Below are positions 11,221 through 22,792 of a stretch of 64,000 bases of DNA, in pieces. Origin of the DNA: Nemopilema nomurai (taxonomy: Eukaryota > Cnidaria > Scyphozoa > Rhizostomeae > Rhizostomatidae); NCBI GenBank assembly GCA_003864495.1, contig ML133395.1, forward strand, positions 88,856-152,855, written 5' to 3'. The position numbers and the translations under genes are program-made. The notes under the pieces are model-generated. The model did no database searches. It was not told the origin of the DNA and saw only the letters and a list, made by a program, of their open reading frames with translations. Positions within the stretch are counted from its first letter, which is position 1. Each line of letters starts with the position of its first letter.

Positions 11221-14220
11221 CAGGGCCTCTTTTAACATTGCAACTAGTGGGGTTTCTGCCCCAGTAGGCCCTTCATCTGGCCCAGTAGTGAAGCAAAAAA
11301 ATCTAATTTTGCCCCAGTAGTTAGGGGCCCTTTTCACATTATGTACCATGATTTGTTTTGTTGTTTTCATTTCCATTATTCTTTCAACTTTGTGCAAGGG
11401 TCTGCGACTGGGACAAGTTTCTCCCGTCTCTTCTCTCGAAGCTTTGACTGCCCTCAAGAGCCTCAGTTTCGCCTTTTGACCTCGATTACCAGGAATTGGT
11501 CAATTCAATTCAATCTGCGAGCCTGGTACACATGCCACTCAAGCACGTGCTTTTAATATTTTTATTTTCGATCTACCTATCTCAAATGACCTATATCTAA
11601 TCTCGTAATTTCAAAATGAAGAAAAAAGAGAAGAGTGGACACCAAAAGCGACTCGAAAGCAAGAAAAGAGCTTTGAAGGAATGTGCCTCAGCTGTGGGTC
11701 AGAAGTCGATTTTCTCAATGTTTGGAAAGAAGGATAGCGACACTGTTGAGGTTGAAAATACAGCAGAAGTACTAGAGGAAGGCCTACTAGATGATGAATC
11801 CTCGCCACCCCCCAGCAAAGTGGCAAAGAGTGACACTACAAATGTTACAACTGAAAATGCAAAACAACAAGATGAATTTGGAACTCACTGGTACAAAGGA
11901 AAGAAATTAGACTTAAACTGGCTTATTATGTCTGAGAGCTGTCTTGAAGTTAGATATGAAAGAAAAGACAAAAGGCAAAGGCCTATCATGAAATGCCTTG
12001 TTTGTAACCAGCTTGAAATGCATGTTAAAAGGTTCACCGTCAATGGTCGAATACCTGTGGCTCAAGGAATTCGTGTTGATGGTAAGGACAGGCTTCGTTT
12101 GATAGTTGACCATTTATGTTCTGCTGCCCATGAAGAGGCATTACGACTCAAAAAGCTTGATGATGCTTGGAAGGATATGTCAGATGCCCATCCCTGGGTA
12201 CGAATAGTGAAGAAATGTAAAGCTGAGACCTTACAATTGCTTCTAAAACTTGCAGTTGATGTATACAATGACTGCAGAGTAGAAACTGTCAGTGCATGGA
12301 GCTGGGCATCAAGATCTTTGTCTGGTGATCATAGCAACAATTTGTTGCACATATTTAGAGATAATGGATGGGATGCTGATTTTGTTCCTTACAATCAACC
12401 AGGCTCTGCCTACCATTACAGAGACCCTATGACATATGCTGAAATGAGAGAAATTATCAGTGAACATGAAATGAAAAAAGTAGCAGATTTGTTAAAAGAA
12501 TGTGTCTGCTATTCAGTACAAATTGATGGCAGTTCAGACAAACAACAAGTGGATTCCAAATTCATCACTGCAAGATTTCTCCCACAAAATGAAGTTTCTG
12601 TGAAAACTGTATTTCTGGGTATTTCAAGTAGTGACCTTGGGGTGCAGATGGTTTGCTTGATGCACTTACCACTTGTTTAAAGAGTGTGGGAGTTGATACA
12701 GAGAAACTTGTTGGAATAACTACAGACGGTGAAAATGCCAACACTGGTAAGAATGGTGGACTCTGGAAACTTCTAAAGGATTACACTGGAAAAGAATTGC
12801 TCACTGCATGGTGCATATGCCATCGCTCTGATTTGGCTTTGGAGTCTGTACAGTCTGAAGTTCCTGAATTGTCATTGTGGATGACCAATGTACTTGCTGT
12901 TTCCAAATTTTTCAGACAATCACCTCGCAGAGTAAAGTACCTTCACAAAGAAGATCCCAAATGTCTGACATTTCCTAAGCACTTTGAAGTGCGATTTGCT
13001 GAGCACACTTTGAATGTGCTGAAGGCAGTGCTAAATAATCTTGAAGCAGCAAAGCAAGTGTGGACAAAGATGTGTTCTGGTGAAATTCACGCTGAAAAAA
13101 TTGAAAAAAGAATGGCTCAAGGCTTTTTAGATAAATGGAAACATGATGGTCAACAGTTTTGGTTAACAACTTTGATGTTTGATTTGTGCAAAATATTTAA
13201 GAATCTCCAGAAAATTTTTCAAAAGTCACACCTAATTTTGTTGGATATTATAACTGCAAGAGATGCTGCAGTTGAGAATCTCAAAGTAATGAATGAAATA
13301 CCAATACCAGGTGGGAGAGAGGAGAAATGTCGTGGAAACTTTAAGAAGTTTCTTCTCCAACTAATTCAAGACAGAAAAGAAACATAATGAACAAATATGT
13401 GACAACAACACACAGGAATGACATGGCAGTGAGAACAGAGATTGTCCAATCAGCAATAAATTTTTTAGATGAGAGAATGAACCTTGAAAATGATGGAACT
13501 TTAAAAAATTTGATGAAAATTTTAGATGCCAAATCATCTACAGAGCTCATCACAGCAAGCAGAGATTTAGCCAGTCAACTATTTGGCCCAGAAAAGATTG
13601 AAGATTTTGTCTCTGACACATGTATGTCATGGAGGAAGATAGTTGCCATTGAAGATCCTGCTATTGAAGACAATGGCACATTTTACGCATTGAAATTAAG
13701 AAAAATGGTGCAAGCAAGCTGTGGTCTTTTGAAAACATTTCTAGCATCGTTTTTAACCTTAACCCCACATAGCATGGGGACTGAAAGAACAGTCTCTCAT
13801 TACAACAATATCAAGACCTCAAACAGAGCTTCACTTAGCCAACAGTCAATAAACAGCATTATGCACATCTCCTTAAATGGTAAAGGAACAGCCTTTTATG
13901 ATCCAAGAAATGCAGTTGCTGAATTTTTGAAGCAAAAAGAGAGGCGTGACAGACAGCCTGACCAAGAAATATATCAGACTAGAAGTTTTAAAAAAGTTTT
14001 TTCAAAAAGACAATGGTTGTTTATAATTGCTTTAGTAACTTTTCAAAAGTGTGGACCTCAATTTGAACACTTAAAATGGTTTTGCATGTTAAAATTTCTG
14101 TTATGTCATATACATTTTATTCAAAGTTATTATAACAATGGCGCTATTTTTTCTGTGTACTGGCTTGGGCCCCAAACTAAGATTTTCCCCAGTAGTTGGT
14201 TTTGCTTAAAAGAGGCTCTG
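11221..14220. mobile_element. hAT DNA transposon, 3,000 bp, complete ends
   Basis: The left end begins CAGGGCCTCTTTTAACATTG. The reverse complement of the right end begins CAGAGCCTCTTTTAAGCAAA. Both are flanked by the perfect 8-bp duplication AAGGTAGC. Subterminal copies of a CCCAGTAG motif occur at both ends. The element carries a transposase-like gene (about 11616-14000) on the plus strand and sits inside the HMGXB3-like element, cutting its RKVA codons. Confidence 0.95.
11616..14000 (+). pseudogene. hAT transposase (KIAA1586/ZNF862-like), frameshifted
   Basis: Three overlapping frames make one hAT transposase. Residues 1-354 (11616-12680) hold a lysine-rich start, a BED-like Cys/His region (MKCLVCNQLEMH... 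DHLCSAAHEEA) and the first RNase H-like block (SVQIDGSSDKQQ). The second frame (12653-13387) holds GITTDGENANTG and WCICHRSDLALES, the hAT motifs around the second catalytic residue and the CxxH. The third frame, from 13387, ends in the dimerisation block (LTPHSMGTERTVSHYN). Breaks lie near 12650 and at 13385. The third frame runs on past the element's right end, so its true stop has been lost or lies in another frame. It is otherwise well preserved. Confidence 0.9.
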
Positions 14221-14263
14221 AAGGTAGCTGTTGGGAAAACCCCGCGACGCGCAGTACCGCTTA
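14221..14263 (+). pseudogene. 43-bp sliver of HMGXB3-like element between two insertions
   Basis: This segment starts with the right copy of AAGGTAGC and ends with TTA, the target duplication of the Harbinger element that follows. In frame with RKVA it continues VAVGKTPRRAVPL. It shows that two unrelated transposons inserted 43 bp apart in the same host element. Confidence 0.8.
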
Positions 14264-14278
14264 AGCCCCGGCAAAACG

Positions 14279-14500
14279 ACTGGACATTTTCACTGAACAT
14301 GCACTGGACAAATGTCCAGCGTAAATGTTGCGTCGTTTTGCCACCTTGTCCAGTCTTGTTCAGTGATGTTGAGTGTTGTTCAGTCGATTTTGAAGGTGAT
14401 CAAAAATGTTCAGTGGACAGGATTAAAATTATTTTGTTCATAGATGTTGTAGAGAAATGTTCAGTCGTTTTGCCACTCTACTGAACATTGTCCAGTTCGC
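14279..14500. promoter_or_regulatory. subterminal heptamer array (ACTGRAC/GTYCAGT), left end
   Basis: Within about 220 bp I count roughly ten copies of ACTGAAC, ACTGGAC or their complements GTTCAGT and GTCCAGT, together with two more copies of CGTTTTGCCA from the terminus. The right end (22060-22203) has about six. Arrays like this are expected binding sites for the transposase or its Myb-like partner; the binding itself is inference. Confidence 0.6.
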
Positions 14501-14509
14501 GCACGCGTA

Positions 14510-15280
14510 ATGAATGTAATGGATTTGGCGCGAATTTATTTCTATTATTCAAATCTTCAACAAGCTTTAAACACCGTGGGAAGAATGGAAGCATTAAACT
14601 TAAATTCGTCGAAGAGCAGGAAAAGGCATTTCTTTGGTAACGACGAGTCTTCTGAAGATGTTAACTTTAGTTCCGATGAGGAAAGCGATGGCAGAGAGCA
14701 CGAGCACGGTGATTTTTACGAGCCTTGCAGGCCTAACTATTCTCCCGTAATAAACTCTTCTTCGGACGACGATGCGGTTAGAGCTATGAACAGTGTTTTA
14801 TCGAAAGTCAAGCAGGTCTCAAAAACTAAAAAAAGAAAGAGCAATAATCCTGGCATTATTCAATGCAACACCAGGAAACCCAGTGCTGATAAAAAGCCAG
14901 GAAATGAGAGCAACATGATAAAAAAGCAAGCCAAACCAGATGCTACAGTAGGAAGAAAGCAAACCCAGAAAGAATCAAAGAAGTGGTCGAATGATGATGT
15001 GGAACTGCTGATCGATCTTTTGGAAGAAAGAACTTGCTTGTGGAATGTTTTTGACAAATCATACCATCTTAAAAACACAAGGGAAAGAGCTCTGTCTGAG
15101 ATGAGTGGTTCTTTGGATGCCTCGCCAGCAGAAATTAAGACAAAAATTCTAACATTGAGATCTCAACTTGGCAGAGAGATAAGCAAAGTAAATAAAACCA
15201 AATCTGGCCAAAGCACAGATCAACTATACAAATCAACATGGATTTATTGGGAGAGGCTCCAGTTTTTGTGTCCTGGGTAA
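14510..15280 (+). CDS. Harbinger Myb/MADF-like DNA-binding protein, N-terminal part
   Basis: From ATG 14510 a serine- and acid-rich leader (FFGNDESSEDVNFSSDEES) leads to a lysine-rich basic stretch and then to a MADF/Myb-like domain at about residues 155-250: KKWSNDDVELLIDLLEER, CLWNVFDKSYH and STWIYWERLQFL. PIF/Harbinger elements usually encode such a protein, which helps bring the transposase to the ends. The frame ends at a TAA just after LQFLCPG, where either a GTAA splice donor or the inner insertion begins. The remaining part of the protein is recognised at about 19345-19841. The start is the first ATG of the open frame and is not otherwise supported. Confidence 0.8.
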   Translation: MNVMDLARIYFYYSNLQQALNTVGRMEALNLNSSKSRKRHFFGNDESSEDVNFSSDEESDGREHEHGDFYEPCRPNYSPVINSSSDDDAVRAMNSVLSKVKQVSKTKKRKSNNPGIIQCNTRKPSADKKPGNESNMIKKQAKPDATVGRKQTQKESKKWSNDDVELLIDLLEERTCLWNVFDKSYHLKNTRERALSEMSGSLDASPAEIKTKILTLRSQLGREISKVNKTKSGQSTDQLYKSTWIYWERLQFLCPG

Positions 15281-15314
15281 TTCCATATGAAATCAACACA
15301 ACAGAAATCCAGTC

Positions 15315-15700
15315 AGATTTTATTGAAATTTATATTGAGTGATAAAGATAGTTGAGATATGTATATTCTGAAATTTTCAACTCAATATCATTTGTCGTTC
15401 CTGAAATATAGCCTTTTATTTTTTGGGCTTTATTGTATCGATCTCGCCCCCCGGAATTAAATAATCAGCCATAATTTTGCTTCTACTATTGCTATGAGGC
15501 TGGTTGAGGTCTCATCTGAAAGGGATTTTGAAGCTCTGTTTGAAAATGGAACATTTGAAATCATTGGTCCTATGAAACAAAATGTAAATCTAAAAGTGAA
15601 GTAGTCTCATAAACGACCCCCCAGAAAAAATATACATTGACCCCTCAAGAATTTTTTCACATATTTAGTAACCTTATACATTGTCTATCTTTCATGGTGA
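15315..15700 (+). repeat. long terminal inverted repeat, left arm
   Basis: This arm pairs with 18930-19311 in inverted orientation. The match is continuous except for scattered substitutions and short indels (for example GGAATTAAATAATC against the complement of GATTATTTATTTCC). Confidence 0.85.
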
Positions 15701-16228
15701 GTATCAGCTTGGGGTTAGTAGTAAGGAAATATGCTCTTTCAAAGTTAAGAAGTATGCCATTCATGCAAAATTTTCTAGTAAGATCTCTTTGCCTTCGTAG
15801 CTTTCCCTTTAGTACTGGGAAAATAGTTGGTTAGGTTAAAATCATTGTTTGGGCTGTTATTGTAGTTGATAATATACCATTCAACTTATTGTCTAATAGC
15901 TAGATGAATGACCTATTGATGGTATGTGAAAGAAAAAAATTACCACTATGATGTCAGCGACACTTACTTAAGAGAAAAAATTTGATAGCATACCGATAAG
16001 GTGTTAAGATTTCAATCAATGAGCAAGGCTTTTCAAAATATTTCTAGGGGATTAGCATGGGTGGAGATCATTTAACACCTTTACTGACAAACAAATTGCT
16101 GAATAACTCATTATAATCTGTATTGTGATGTCAGTTTCATTTCCTCCATTAAATGATCACCATAAAGCTATAAAAGATGATCACCAGCCAGAGAAAGTTT
16201 AGATTATTACTAGAAATAAGCATTAAGT

Positions 16229-18807
16229 ATGGAGGGGAGCTGTGAGTTTTGTTTTACTACTGGAACTGTTTGTTACTTGGCTGACAATCATAAATTACAT
16301 GTTTTGAATGAAAATGAAGTTAAGCTATTGAAGCTGAGAACAGGTATTGATGCTAATACAATATGTAGTCGTGAAAAGAACAAGCAACTATTATTTTATG
16401 CCTCGCACCAATTGCATTGCTGTGATCCAATGTCAAAACATCCTGGTAAGAAGTTAACCAAAGATTTAAGAGAAATTACTCTGGAAACAGCAGAAAGATA
16501 CCAAGCATTCAACTTGATTCCAGGAAAAAAGTGGTGTTCATCTTGTAGAAAAAGCATACATTCGTATAAGCCACCTGAGCCTTCTACTTTGCTTATTCAA
16601 GATATCACAGATGCACCAGAATCAGGTGATGGTGACAATGATGCTGGTGATGAATCTTTTGAATCAACATCAGCAGAAATATCCATAGTCAATGAATCTT
16701 TGTGCGCAATGGGTGAATCTCCAGTGCAGATGAAAATGCTTGCCTCTAGGAAAAGGTACCGAGAAGATAAAGCTAAAAGTATTGCAAATGCATATCGTAG
16801 AAAGATGAGCTTGCCATCACAAAACAATGAGGAGGAGATCAGAAAGAAAGAACTTGAACGGTACAAGAAGTACTACAATGAAATGATTGGTCAACTTAAA
16901 GATAAGTTTCAATCGTCCGATAAGAGAAGTGACAAACTGCAAATCTTAACTGTTCTCCCCAGTAGCTTCACTCTTCTACAAATACAGGATGAATTCAATG
17001 TAAGCAATTACACAGCAAGAGCAGCTAAGAAACTTGTGAAAGAAAAGGGAGTACTTGCTACTCCAAATCCAAAGTCTGGTAACAAAATTCCAAAGGACAC
17101 CGAAGAATCTGTCAAATTATTTTACCAATCTGATGAAATCAGCCGTAATATGCCTGGGAAAAAGGACTGTGTATCAATGCTTGTAGATGGGAAAAGGAGT
17201 ACAGTTCAAAAAAGACTTATACTGTGTAACTTAAAGGAAGCATATCAGCTGTTCAAGAGTCAAAACAATATTAAGCTGGGATTTTCGAAGTTTGCATCAC
17301 TGCGACCAAAAAACGTTGTTCTCCCTGGTGCAAGTGGAACTCACAGTGTATGTGTTTGCACAATTCATCAAAATGTCACACTGATGCTTGAGGGGTCAAA
17401 GATATCAAGTTCTGCTGAATTTTGTAGGCTGGTTGGTGAAGATTACAATGGACCGATAAGACATGGTCATCTCATAGAGACATTTCTTTGTAACCCTGCC
17501 CAACCAATTTGCTTTTTCGGGGATTGTAACTATTGTGGAGACACTTCATTTCTTAAAACCTTTCTAGAAGAAACATTTGAGAGTCTAGATGTAGATGAGA
17601 TTACTTACAAGGCCTGGGTGACAGTTGATAGAACATCACTCGAAACAATAACTAAGAGCACAGAAGACTTTCATTGTGACCTTAATAGAGAATTTACAGC
17701 AACTTAAAAGACATGGATTCATTGCAAGAATGCAGGCAGCCTATTATAGAGATGCAAAGGAAGAGTTGAAACTGGGAGAAGTCCTTGTGGTTTGTGATTT
17801 TGCAGAAAATTACTCCTTTGTTCTCCAGGATGCAGCTCAAAGTTTTCATTGGAATAACATGCAGGCAACTTTACATCCATTTGTGATCTACCATCGCTTT
17901 CCAGTAGAGGAAGACACAACTACCAACCTAAAGTGCATCAGTCTGGTGATTATATCAGATTTGCTTAAGTCACAACACCACAGCCTTCCACTGTTTTCAA
18001 CGGAAGCTTGTTAAATTTCTTAGGAATAGATTCCAGATTACGAAAGCTTATTACTTCACTGATGGTGCAGCTTCCCAATACAAAAACCGGAAAAACTTTT
18101 TGAATCTTGCCTTCCATGAAAATGATTTTGGGTTCGTAGCAGAATGGAATTTCTTTGTGACATCTCATGGTAAAGGTCCTTGTGATGGTGTTGGTGGAAC
18201 AGTCAAGCGTCTTGCAGCAAGGGCCAGTCTTCAAAGGCCATATGACGACCAGATACAAACACCACTGCAGCTGTTTGAATGGGCTCATTCATCTCTGAAG
18301 GATATCAATTTTTCATTTGTATCACAGGATGAGTATGACACAGAAGAAAGGTTACTTTCAGCAAGATCAGAGAAGAGCAAAACAGTGCCTGGTACTCATC
18401 AGTTCCATTCTTTCTCGCCAATACCCAACTCAAGAACATTATTAGCAGCACGGCACTATTCCTTGTGTGAATCACAGACAATAGTTAAAGTTAGCTTTGA
18501 AGAGGAAGGAGATATTTTAGCATGGCATGATCTTAATGGCTTTGTGACATGTGTGTATGACAACAAATGGTGGCTGGCTTTAATTCTACAAGCTGATAAA
18601 GATGATGGAGAGGTCAAAGTAAAATTCCTCCAACCATCAGGCCCATCACCTTCATTTTGCTATCCAACAAAAGAAGATATTTTGCTCATTCCAAAATCAT
18701 CAATTTTAACCAAGGTTGAGCCCAGGACTCATACAGGAAGGACATATTTTTTGACTAAAGAAGAAAGTTTAAAAGCAACACAGATATTGACAGATATGCA
18801 ACTTTGA
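16229..18807 (+). pseudogene. DDE-like transposase of uncertain superfamily, two frameshifts
   Basis: One protein is spread over three frames: 16229-17707, 17676-18014 and from about 17990 to 18807. The N-terminus has paired cysteines and histidines (CEFCFTTGTVCYL, HCCDPMSKHPGKK, KWCSSCRKSIHSY). The centre has a helix-turn-helix-like stretch and the block PGASGTHSVCVCTIHQNV. The catalytic-looking part has LVVCDFAENYSFVLQDAAQ, TDGAASQYKNRKN and FVTSHGKGPCDGVGGTVKR, which supply conserved acidic residues of a DDE fold. I know this family as recurrent uncharacterised proteins of cnidarians and arthropods and suspect Sola2, but from memory only. Breaks lie near 17690 and 17985. The rest is intact, so the element may be young. 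Confidence 0.75.
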
Positions 18808-18929
18808 TTGTTTGATAACCATGTTTTTATACGCTGTATTTTGTTCTAAATTGATGCCAGTATATTGCAAATGTTCAACTTCAAAAGGGTGTATTTCTCT
18901 ATTTACTGCAAACCCCAAGCTGATACTTA

Positions 18930-19311
18930 ACACGAATGATAAACAATGTATAAGGTTACTAAATATGTGAAAAAATTCTTGGGGGGTCAATGTATATTTT
19001 TTCTGGGGGGTCGTTTATGAGACTACTTCACTTTTAGATTTACATTTTGTTTCATAGGACCAATGATTTCAAATGTTCCATTTTCAAACAGAGTTCAAAA
19101 TCCCTTTCAGATGAGACCTCAACCAGCCTCATAGCAATAGTAGAAGCAAAATTATGGCTGATTATTTATTTCCGGGGGGCGAGATCGATACAAAAAAAAC
19201 CCAAAAAATAAAAGGCTATATTTCAGGAACGACAAATGATATTGAGTTGAAAATTTCAGAATATACATATCTCAACTATCATAATCACCAAATCAAATTT
19301 CACCAAAATCT
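18930..19311 (-). repeat. long terminal inverted repeat, right arm
   Basis: Reverse-complement counterpart of 15315-15700. Confidence 0.85.
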
Positions 19312-19344
19312 AAAAACATGAGGTAAAATTCTATCTTCTGCTGG

Positions 19345-19841
19345 GTTGACTTCGCATGGAATGACCCTCCTGTGCTTCAGCCAGGGAAGAGCAGAGACAA
19401 GGCTCTCTCCATGAAACTGGAAATGACAACCCTGAACTTGACAAGACATCAGATGGTGATGTCTCAAAATCAGCCAAAAGTCAAAATTCAGCCCCAAAAT
19501 TGAAAAAGGCAGCTATGGAAGAAAAGAAGGTTGAACTGATGAACACATGTATAGCTGCTTTGAAAGTACCAGAAAAGCAACCAGAACAGTGCCATTTTTC
19601 ACTTTTTACATCAGAAAAGTTGCGTTCATTTGACCACCGAGCAAGAGTATTAGCAGAAAAGAGAATCAGTGATGTCATTTTTGATATAGAAATGAATGGA
19701 TCAAACATGCAGATGCCAGCAGCTACTAATAACAGTTATGCTGCTTCTGTTAACCAAACGCAGTATCCACCAAATCAAAACCAATATGGAAACACAAGCA
19801 TGGAAGTGTCAACAGGATCATATTTAACTATGTTAAATTAA
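19345..19841 (+). CDS. Harbinger Myb/MADF-like protein, C-terminal part
   Basis: The frame is open from about 19345 (CWVDFAWNDPP, HETGNDNPELDKTSD, then KKAAMEEKKVELMNTCIAAL and FDHRARVLAEKRISDVIFDIEM) to the stop at 19841. A conserved helical tail of this kind closes the Myb-like proteins of Harbinger elements. It has no start of its own and belongs with 14510-15280, from which the nested element separates it. Whether the two halves were once joined directly or across an intron cannot be told. Confidence 0.7.
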
Positions 19842-20772
19842 CATTTTGTTTTGAGCTTGAACAAACCTCAATATATTAAATTACCATTTTGATCTTTAAA
19901 CTTACCTTGATAAACAAATATAATAATTAATTTAATTCCACACATCAGAATCAACCATTTTATGTCTGCTATTTGTAAATCATGAATATATTTAGAATCT
20001 ACCCATGTTGTTACACATTCTTGTATATGAACATCTTCTTTAGGGATGGGAACTAAGATTAAAATCCATAAATCATATGACCAGAAAATTTTGAACTATG
20101 AAAATTTTGAACTTGAATATTGAATATTGATATTGCTTGGGCCTCCCACATACTTTTCTCATCACAGAAAGGGAACATTTAACATTTTGTGGAAATGTTT
20201 TCAATATTTGAAAAATATGGTGGAAACAGGAACAATACACACCCCATGTACATTAAACCTGAATGAAAACTCTTGAGGGGCTTCAATTACAGGAAAATTT
20301 TGTCAATGCATTCAAAGCCTCATGACTTACAACGTATCTGGCAATGTTGAGCTCGCATGTATGGTCTATTAATAAAGTGGCAACAGTAGCAGGGGTATAA
20401 GTAATCAAAGTGCTGCTTCTCAGAACTAATCTCAAAAGATGATAACTATACTGTAGCTTTTTAGCAAGGTATTCTGAATTTATGAGCATTAAAAAGGTTC
20501 TCCAAACATTTTTCTTTTTTCTGAAAAACAAAGCAACAATTCAAGTTTCAAGAAAAACTTGCTGGCAATCTGAGTCATACCTATCTAGCTAATATATATC
20601 TGTCAGGTAATCTCATGAAGAAACATCTTATATGAACCTAATCAAGTTAATGTAATGATCGAAAATTCATCAGATAGTCAGTTTTACAAGAAAAAACAAC
20701 TTCTATATATAAGATATCATATCATTTTTCACTTAATCTCCTTTTTACAACACACTCAAAACTTTTTTCAAG
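19842..20772. other. non-coding middle of Harbinger element
   Basis: AT-rich sequence between the two convergent Harbinger genes. I see nothing coding in it. Confidence 0.6.
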
Positions 20773-21975
20773 TCATTCTTTCCACTGCCATTCAACTGCA
20801 CCCTCATTACAGAAGAAATCTTTTAGACAGTCCCTAACCTCTTTTGCATTCATACTTGCATTGTGACCAGTAGAAGGAACAGCTAGTGGTAGCATTGATC
20901 GCCCTGGATTTCCTGATCGCCAGTGCCCTAGGATTGTTTCACCATCCCTTCCAACATTATCAGTAAGATTAGATGGGCAATAAGTGCCTTTAGAGTCACT
21001 CTGCCTTAAAAAGTTGTGAATTGTGAGTGTGAGATATTCAATTGTTGTTGGTGGAAGTAAAATTACTGATCGAAATACACGGCAACGATTGGCAATGATT
21101 CCAAAGAGGTTTTCTGATATCCTGCGGGCCCTGCTGTGACGAAAATTGTAAATTCGTTTGGCTTCATCTAATCCTACTTGGGGGTAAGGCTTCATTACAG
21201 TAGGCTTCAATGCAAATGCATCATCTGCAACAAGGACATAAGGAATTTCCTTCACACCAAATGGAAGGCAACATGGAGGGGGCAGAGAAATTTCACCATT
21301 TTCAATGCTTTTGCAAAAACTACTTTTATTCCATATACCGCCATCAGAAACACGACCATTTGTTCCAAAATCTGCATATATGCACTCATAATCTGGACCA
21401 GCTATCGCCATCAAAACAACTGAATGTGTGTGTTTATAGTTATAATATTTTGAACCAGCATTGGGTGGTGGTTGCATTACCAAGTGCTTTCCATCAATGG
21501 CACCAATACAATTGGGGAATTGCCATCTCTCATAAAATTTGTTTGCATTGGCGAGCCATTCTTCCTCACTGCTGGGGACTTTCAAATTACTGGCTCCATA
21601 TTCTTAACGATTGCCTGACAAACACTTGTAACTATGTAGGAAACGGCAGGTCTTGATATTCGAAATTGAAAGGCTAGTGAACGGAAAGTCTCTCCTGTTG
21701 CAAGAAATCGTAATGCAAGAGTTAACCTTGCCTTTTCATTTATTACTGTGTTACCTCCAATTATTTGGTGTGGAGTGATGTCCTTTTCGATAAAGTTCAA
21801 TATAACAAGGAAATCCTCGTGTTTCATTCGCATCATCGCGCTATCCTCCACGGCCAGTTCTGTTAAGATATTTTCAAACAGACCTCTTTCTTCTCGTCTC
21901 TTTACCCACTGCTTCGTATTTCCGCGGCTTCTCTTGGCACCCTCATCTTCATCGTCAACAATCGATCATAGAAAC
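20773..21975 (-). pseudogene. PIF/Harbinger transposase (DDE_Tnp_4), one frameshift
   Basis: On the minus strand the protein runs from about 21975 (SIVDDEDEGAKRSRGNTKQW, RREERGLFENILTEL) through a helix-turn-helix region (LALRFLATGETFRSLAFQF, ISRPAVSYIV) to the DDE domain: FPNCIGAIDGKHLVM (first D), YADFGTNGRVSDGGIW (second D) and the block from LVADDAFALKPTVMKPYP to RIYNFRHSRARRISENLFGI (the E and the N-F-R-x-S motif). It ends at a natural stop, KDFFCNEGAVEWQWKE. One frameshift near 21585 separates the N-terminal 89 codons from the catalytic 270. No start codon is clear upstream of 21851. All acidic residues expected in the active site are present. Confidence 0.9.
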
Positions 21976-22206
21976 TTTTCGTTTGCAATCCATAATCATT
22001 GATGTCAAATTGCAGAGATGTCACTATCTCCTTGACGCCCTGTAGCTAGTTTTCCCGCGCGCATTCTTCCACAGTGCAAAAGTCCACTGGACAATGTTCA
22101 GTCGTTTTGCCACCACCAAAATTTTCTGGATGTCCACACACTGAACAAGTGAGCAATGTTCAGTGCATGTTCAGTGAAAATGTCCAGTCGTTTTGCCGGG
22201 GCTTTA

Positions 22207-22790
22207 CTGCAGTTTTAATAGCTTAACTTAACAACACATAATGCTGTGCTTAGTAACGAAATCTTTTGTATGGTTTTCACATGATACCTCGTTTATAATC
22301 ACTGCCTCATGCAATATATCGCAAGACATGACTAATTTTGATAGAGTGTTATGTACGTCATTGTCGTAGAACAATTGTAGAGAATTGCAACACGTTAGCA
22401 TTTGATTGGTTGCTGGGGTACGCTTACATTATTTTGATTGGCTTATATTTGAGTAGCATTTCGTATTTCCATTTCGTATTTCGCATTTCGTTGACTAACA
22501 TAAAAACCTCATGCAAACGAGGAGTAGGGAGGAGACACGTGGAGTTGTATGAAGAAAATGGAGGATTACGAGATATGAAATCAAGCTGAAGTCTCTTCTC
22601 TGCGTTCATTTATTTGTTGATGCTAAGAACTGGAGTTGAATTCTCCAATAGTAGCTTTCAAAAATCGTTTTACTGATGAACAGCAATTGAACGAAAAAAA
22701 CTTAAATGAAAAAGTTGACTGCATTTATTTCTGGGAAAATATAGACAAAACATCATTTAAGGAAAGGTTTTGGATCAAGAGAATGTCCCA
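22207..22790 (+). other. degraded HMGXB3-like sequence and non-coding DNA
   Basis: This continues the host element after the Harbinger duplication TTA. No long frame is open. From about 22690 weak coding traces appear (VDCIYFWENIDKTSFKERFW) leading into the conserved block that follows. A patch at 22400-22520 has two ATTGG motifs and ATGCAAA, but no gene start follows it. Confidence 0.4.
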
Positions 22791-22792
22791 GT

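Larger units (their letters stand above)
15281..19322. mobile_element. long-inverted-repeat DNA transposon (Sola-like?) nested in Harbinger
   Basis: About 390 bp at 15315-15700 is repeated in inverted orientation at about 18930-19311, with high identity (shared CTCAACTCAATATCATTTG-type tract, GGGGGGTCGTTTATGAG on the right). It encloses one plus-strand gene of about 860 codons. The outer borders are not certain. GTAA occurs just outside each side (15277-15280 and 19323-19326), which would fit the 4-bp duplication known for Sola elements, but no terminal repeat starts exactly there. The element interrupts the Harbinger Myb-like gene. Confidence 0.7.
14264..22203. mobile_element. PIF/Harbinger DNA transposon, about 7.94 kb including a nested element
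   Basis: The terminal inverted repeats are identical over 43 bp, starting AGCCCCGGCAAAACGACTGG, and the 3-bp target duplication TTA lies at 14261-14263 and 22204-22206. The element has the two genes typical of the superfamily in opposite orientation: a Myb/MADF-like DNA-binding protein (plus, 14510-19841, interrupted) and a DDE_Tnp_4 transposase (minus, 20773 to about 21975). Both ends are crowded with a heptamer, ACTGRAC or its complement. Without the inner insertion it would be about 3.9 kb. Confidence 0.95.

Noticed and set aside
13387..14484. Long 365-codon frame crossing the hAT/Harbinger boundary
   Set aside because: Only the first 200 or so codons are hAT transposase; the rest reads through the hAT end, the 43-bp sliver and the Harbinger terminus by chance.
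22400..22560. Promoter-like patch with two ATTGG motifs and ATGCAAA
   Set aside because: No gene start, stem-loop or RNA gene follows; the motifs are short enough to be chance.
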